Assembly (NCBI GenBank): GCA_027257055.1
Contig: JAPVLO010000074.1
Span: 4,355,001 to 4,419,000, forward strand
Direction: 5' to 3'
DNA length: 64,000 nt
Source of the DNA: Cephalopachus bancanus
Lineage: Eukaryota > Chordata > Mammalia > Primates > Tarsiidae
Shown here: piece after piece, positions 58,871-64,000 of the stretch
Layout: each line of letters opens with the position of its first letter
How positions within the stretch are numbered: position 1 is the stretch's first letter
Translations under genes and position numbers: made by a program
Notes under the pieces: model-generated
The model's input: the letters and a program-made list of their open reading frames with translations, nothing else
Databases searched by the model: none
What the model was told of the DNA's origin: nothing

Positions 58871-59739
58871 TGACTTTATTTTTACCTTTAAAATGTGTTT
58901 CCAGTATTAATGCCACTGGAATTCAAAGTATCAAAGCCCCAGACTCACAAACACCCTTCTGCCAGAACTAAACTCCCTAGGGTGAAGCTTGAATGAAGTT
59001 TAGCCAGTTAAGCTGAAGACAAGATGCATCTGTAAATCAAATGGGTTTTGCACTACTGGTGAAGCCTAGAAGCTGGTAGAAGACAATGTCAGATAATAAA
59101 ACTAATACAGGGTTTGTTTGTTTGTTTGTTTTTTAAACAAAAGTTTCATTTCATTACTTCTACTAGAAGTATTATTTAACTTTACTAAATTCTCTCGAAT
59201 TGTTTTTTAATTGAATTATTTAATGTTGGAAGGCAATTCCCCATGGGTTTCTAGAGTATTTCTGCAAGTCTTGCAGGCAGGACACTGACTGCTCTTTGTT
59301 TCAGACTATCTTTTCATGCATTCTGTTTGTTTGTTTGTTTGTTTTAAATAATGATCAGCCTTAGAACATAGAGATAGCATACCCTTACGGGCAAAGGGCA
59401 GATATTTTTACTTTCTAATACAATAAAGAGAATGTTTCCCTCCAGAGCTAATGGCAGTCATGCTTATGTTATTTATAAAAGATTTGAATTCCCTAACCTC
59501 AGGGTTTCTCTCATGTAATGCAATTTAGTAAGGCATCTTCTGATTCTTGTCTTCTTACTCTGTAGAGTCTTAGGCTTCAGGTACTGGCACAAACTTGCTA
59601 ATAATACTCTTGCTACTATTACAGCTCCTGTACCAAGCGATATTTCTTCTCTGATTTGGGTCTTGCAACTTCTATTGACATCTCTGAAACTAGAATGCAC
59701 TAACTGCATACTGTTGATGAAAGATGCAAAACTATGTAA
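58871..59739. other. no gene; two (GTTT)n runs
   Basis: GTTT-type runs at 59116-59130 and 59326-59344. Otherwise unassigned. Confidence 0.4.
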
Positions 59740-60330
59740 AATATTTAAGATGGTTTATTCTGAGCCATATGTGAGTGACCTTGACTCGTGATACTCAGAA
59801 GATCCTGTGCCCACTCTAGCTGAACTGTAGCTTGGATATATGCACTTTAGGAGGATGGGAGTTAGAGAAAACCATAAATCAATACATGTGAGATTTACAT
59901 TGGTTTGGTCCAGGAACATGAGGCATCTCCTAGTAAAGACCTGCAGGTTATAGGTGGATTGAAAGATTTCCTAATGGCACCTAGCAGCATGAGTCTTTGG
60001 TTCCTCCTGTCTAAGGAATTTTGAAACCATAGAGGAGATGTCCTTTTAAGACAAGGGGACAGAAAAATTCCAAGATTCTTGATTTGTAGATGAAGGCTTA
60101 TATGTAGCAGAACTCAGTGAGAATAAATAGGTGTCTTTAAAGGGGACTGCAGTCTGGGAGACCCCAAGAGATAGTTTTACAGCATCATAAAATACCTTGA
60201 TTTTTTTTTCTTTATCTGTTATGTGATGTTTTGCCAGAGTCAGGTTGGAAAGTAAACATTGTATAGAGTTCATTAAAAACAAAACAAACAAAAACCTTTC
60301 TTCTCACACCCTTTAGTTAGGAATTTTGCA
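59740..60330 (-). mobile_element. probable LTR relic, reversed
   Basis: Read on the minus strand it ends with AATAAA (plus-strand TTTATT at 59754-59759). 'gagccatatgtgagtgacc', 'ggtttggtccaggaacatg' and 'caggttataggtggattg' are phrases I associate with an ERV LTR family I cannot name. Boundaries are approximate. Confidence 0.45.
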
Positions 60331-60474
60331 TGGTAAAGAAAATGATCAGAGTTTAGTCCTCAGTAGTTGAAATTAGAATAAAATTGTAGATAGTTCAAAG
60401 TTCTTGACAGCTTTGGTTGTGAACATGGGATTATATGGAGATATAGCTTCCTGAAAAAGAAAGCATGAGGGACT

Positions 60475-61059
60475 TGTGTTAAACCCCAAATTCTAAATCT
60501 GAGAGACCACCAAAAAGCCAGCTCCAAAGCAAACACACGAGGGTCTTTATTCAGGCTCGAGTCTGGGCTCACAAACTGAAACCAACACAGCAGCTCAAGC
60601 TTGAGAGCCCCAATCCAGTATAGCAAACAGTTTTTATGCACAATTACAGAGGGAGGGGCTAGGCGTGACTGTTTTTTTCTGGGCTTACAACATTAACCAA
60701 TTAAAAGAGGTCATGACGTGGATACCGAAGTCCGCGGAACTGGCATAATTAGTCCCCAATCAGGTTCGCGATGATTTCAAGGGACAGGGGCGCTTGAGAT
60801 TGGTTGGTTTGTTTTTGGTTTGCGCAGGCTTGAGCTCAGTTGCCTGTGATTGACGGAAACGGCTAAACAGGCAGAGTGGAATGCCAGATAAGCTAGGTTT
60901 ACACAGTCACTGCACGTAAATTAACTTTGGCATGCGAGCAGGAGGTTAGAAACATTGCAGAACCCATTAGGAGAGTGGCTGGCACCACAGAGTCTACCAC
61001 AGTTTAAGCAAAGGAATGTCCAGAAGGGGCTTATCGCTTAACTTTTACAGCCCGTTACA
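60475..61059 (-). mobile_element. solo LTR, class I (gammaretrovirus-like) ERV
   Basis: On the minus strand it begins TGTAACGGGC and ends in CA, 585 bp in all. A TATA-like 'gcataaaaact' lies at 60630-60640, and AATAAA (plus-strand TTTATT at 60546-60551) is followed by a U5-like 'tggtggtctctcagattt'. CpGs remain in U3 ('gtccgcggaac', 'gttcgcgatg'), suggesting moderate age. No internal retroviral sequence adjoins it. I found no convincing target-site duplication. Confidence 0.75.
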
Positions 61060-61681
61060 GAAGCAGAAGAAGCCAGCATGGCAATTGGGACAAACAAAAG
61101 TTTAACAAAGTTCTAAGTACAAACACTGCAAACAAATACAAATATAGCAAGTATAGTTCCTTTAAGTTCTTTGAGTCTCTCACTTGCGGATCAGCTAATG
61201 AGATCTGAGGGAAGTCCTTGGGAATTGGTTGCAAATATGTGAACAAAATCATATAGTCTAGTAGACAAAAAAAGAAAGAAAAGAAAAGGAAAGAAATGGT
61301 TCTCAATTAAATGAAGAAAAACTAGGGAGGTAGGGATGTGGATACAGATAGAGCAACAGAGAATTGCCCAAACTATGCCATGGCTATTGCTAACTCTCCT
61401 CTGTGTGGGGAACTTTTTTTGGTCAATCTTACCTGTTGTCTAATAAGCCCATACTAAATTCAGGGACCTGCCAGACAACCTGAATTTTCTGGGATTATGT
61501 TAATGGATTCAAGGGCTTAATTCCTCTGTCAGACAAAAGAAACAAACAAATAAAAACTGCTGTGTCCTCAGTATTTGCAACTACTGGTTCTAAGATTTGT
61601 CCTAGATAGGCAGAAAGATTTTCTTCCCTTCAGACAACAGTTTAAAAAACGTGCTTCTACACTAGGCATAAAATGGGGGAA
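61060..61681. other. no gene recognised
   Basis: Unassigned. A purine run at 61269-61296 (GAAAA units). Confidence 0.35.
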
Positions 61682-61760
61682 ATATATATATATATATATA
61701 AATATATATAAATATATATGTATATATATTTTTATATATATATTTATATATATATATATA
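61682..61760. repeat. (TA)n-rich tract
   Basis: TA units with AAATA and TTTTTA interruptions over about 80 bp. Nearly self-complementary, so it can fold into hairpins. Confidence 0.95.
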
Positions 61761-62249
61761 ACAACCATGAGCACAAACAAAGTGAATCAGTAGAATTTTT
61801 TTCTGGTTCACTTGTGAGATGAAGAGGCAGAGAGCATACATGTTAAGGAAGAATGGCAACAGCTGGGTTGTCTTACATCTCCGGTATCTATCATCATTGC
61901 AAACTTAGTTCCATTCCGAGTGACCAATAAACAATCTCAGAGCTTTTTGCAATGAGTCTTGCTATAAGGGACTTTGTCCTTATCTGGGAGATTTATCTGA
62001 CACAGACATCTGTGGGAAATCATACATGAGATACTCGCTGTTATTCAGAGGTTCTTACTTCTCCATATTGAGTTTTCAATAATGAAGAAGATGACTCACT
62101 GCAGAACAAGAAATTTACCCAAAGGAGTCTAGATAAAATCTTGCAGTTGGGCATAACATCAGAGAAAACTTCACTAGCCTATTGCTATCTTCCTAAGGAG
62201 GAGAGTGCTTTGGATTAAGGTGGTCTCCTAGAAAAAAAATCACCTTGTT
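61761..62249. other. no gene recognised
   Basis: Unassigned DNA. Confidence 0.35.
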
Positions 62250-62830
62250 TTAATGCCTAGTAGTGTATGGCACAAACTCACAGGTTCTTTGACTCGACCC
62301 TAAAATAATTTTCAGAGCAGCCAGCAGCAAAGTTTTAAAATAGTTTATTTGCAAGAAGAGGAGAGGGAAAGAGGAAGGTTCATTCCAGAAAGACCTGGCA
62401 CAGGTGAGTCTCCCAAAAAGAAAGACTGTGATTTTGCTTTTGACAAAAGGCCTGATATATATTCATAATAATGGATATGCTAAAGAGGGTGAAACACAGG
62501 TAACCACTGTGAAGAGACTGGTATCTCTCTACCTCTGATAGGTGAGGGGGTTGGGTTAAGATGTTGCTTTTGCAGGAGACTTTCCAGATTTTTGAACACA
62601 CAAGTTCATGAGCTAAATGGTGGTCTTATTATCATTTCTATTGCTTGCATTTCTTGGTCTGGGAACCACCAAATGGAATTTTTCTTTGGTGAACTAGGGG
62701 GCTGGGGTGGACAGGGAGCTCACATGGAATTCACATTCTGGCCCTCAGGGTGGGTCCAGCCTGCATACAAGATGTCTGGACACTTTCTTATCTATAAGAA
62801 AAGTATCTATCTATGCCAAACCTGTACTAC
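62250..62830 (-). mobile_element. possible LTR relic, reversed
   Basis: The minus strand has AATAAA (plus-strand TTTATT at 62344-62349) followed by 'ctttgctgctggctgctc', an arrangement common at the R/U5 of class I LTRs. The region upstream on that strand is GC-richer, with 'tgtccagacatcttgtatgc'. Termini not determined. Confidence 0.42.
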
Positions 62831-64000
62831 CTACCCTGTCTCAGTATGATCCAAGCCTAAATTAGCCAGAAGGTGAAACCCCATGATCTCATTTAAAAAA
62901 AAATGTGGCTATCACTGATGAGTTAAGGATGCTTACTGTCTTGTGGTTGAAACATGAGCTGCTATCATTATTCTCAAAACAAAAAATGAATGCAAAGCCT
63001 TGTTTAATGGCATGATACCATATTACCTCCTCTGTGCCACCAATCCCTCTTAAATTCTCTATCTCAAACTCAGCTGTCTTAAGGAAAATAAAAGAGAGGC
63101 CTATATCCTAATTAATCCAGGGAAGGATAAAAAATCATACACACCCTTTTAAGTGAGCTGAGAGGCTCACTCTTAGCAGGTACTTTAACATCTCTAAGAG
63201 ATATGTGTGCTCAAATCACAATTCTTTCCAGAACAGGGGGAAAAGGTAACCAGATTTAGCTAATAGTGTTTAAACACAGTCGGGAAGAGAAGCTAACATG
63301 ATATTGTGGGCACTATCATTCAGGCAAACTAAATATAATGTTGTTGTCTCTACCTTTAAAATTACAATTGGAATTGGTGTTACATACATGAACTTCCCCA
63401 GCATGTGAATACCCAAAGAGATTTTTCAGATCTCGAAGGCACAGGAAAAAGACAATACATATATCACTTCTCTAAATCCCACTTCCATTTTCAGCCGATG
63501 TTTGGTCAGAATTTAGCATGAGTGCCTCTACCCTCTGATATCCAAAGCTTTCACAACATACTTGTTGGTTGACAAGACAAAAGTATCAATCTCAACAGCC
63601 CTGACTGTGATATTGTCACACTGCAAGGGTTGCAAATAAGCTCCCCCCATTCAGATACTTACCAGACTACTTAAATTTCTTGGGGTGATATGAATAAATT
63701 GTTCAAAATACAATCTCTCTTACAGTCATGGGAAACCTGCTGTCGTCTCCACTTCTACCACCAAAAAAGAAGGCCTAGTACCTTATTGAACTTTAAGTAT
63801 TAGAGACAATGCATGTCTACATTTTATATTATTCTTTGTCTTTTGTTTTGAACAATTTTCAAATCAGTCTCCTTTGTGCAGGACACAAACCAACAATCCT
63901 TATGGAAGCTATCCAGTAAACTGTGGCACGGTCTCTATCTTCATGCTGCCATGGTTTAATGATTTCTTTGAACTTTGAGTGTATACGTGACCTGACTTTT
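62831..64000. other. no gene recognised
   Basis: Unassigned DNA to the end of the window. No frame reaches 60 codons. Confidence 0.4.

Noticed and set aside
1..64000. Bacterial-type features: operons, ribosome binding sites, CRISPR arrays, phage or attachment sites
   Set aside because: Alu, L1, MIR, MaLR and mariner content shows primate nuclear DNA; no spaced direct-repeat array or dense coding is present.
1..64000. tRNA, rRNA, snRNA or nuclear mitochondrial insertions
   Set aside because: I saw no cloverleaf-compatible gene outside MIR heads and no mitochondrial gene text, but a covariance-model search was not possible.

Overview
The window is a gene-poor, AT-rich stretch of primate nuclear DNA. 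I find no intact protein-coding gene and no exon I can defend. The only cellular gene sequence is a broken processed retrocopy of MRPL12 near 41 kb. Nearly everything I can identify is interspersed repeat, separated by AT-rich DNA in which I recognise nothing.

Dimeric 7SL-derived Alu elements are primate-specific, so the host is a primate. The younger Alus share a diagnostic pattern: a 'caataaatcaaaaatta' middle linker, a 'gcggtggccgggagcggcc' block in the right arm, and a 3' end of 'gagactccaactcaa'. This is not the human AluS/AluY pattern. It also lacks the linker insertion I associate with lemur Alus, and I see none of the tRNA-Alu hybrids known from galagos. The young L1s have a 3' end ('acctaaccctgaattgtac') that I do not recognise from human L1PA. 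I infer a non-anthropoid primate, with tarsier or a strepsirrhine as candidates. I cannot settle which by reading.

Layout. 0-7.8 kb: L2, a 200-bp mariner-like element between two TG tracts, Alus, and a 5'-truncated L1 with a perfect 15-bp target-site duplication (TSD). 7.8-13.4 kb: a near full-length L1 on the minus strand with a GC-rich 5'UTR, a broken ORF1 and an ORF2 with three frame changes. 13.4-26.6 kb: simple repeats, MIR and L2 relics, a degenerate pentanucleotide array, and an HSMAR2-like mariner inserted in an old L1M. 26.6-27.9 kb: a 1,230-bp solo LTR of betaretroviral type with a perfect 6-bp TSD. 28-32.4 kb: an L1 3' half carrying an Alu, a MER5-like hAT relic, and a MIR. 32.4-41 kb: a Tigger-like element, Alus, and an MLT1-type LTR split by later insertions. 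41-46.2 kb: the MRPL12 retrocopy, two L1M relics and an LTR-like block. 46.5-49.7 kb: an internally deleted L1. 50-59 kb: an hAT relic, L1M relics, Alus and dinucleotide tracts. 59.7-62.8 kb: three LTR-like blocks, all on the minus strand.

No genes act together here. What the window records is layered retrotransposition by L1, by the Alus and retrocopy that L1 mobilised, and by endogenous retroviruses now reduced to LTRs. I found no convincing undescribed functional system. The best leads are the lineage-specific Alu subfamily and the long, cytosine-depleted U3 of the solo LTR.
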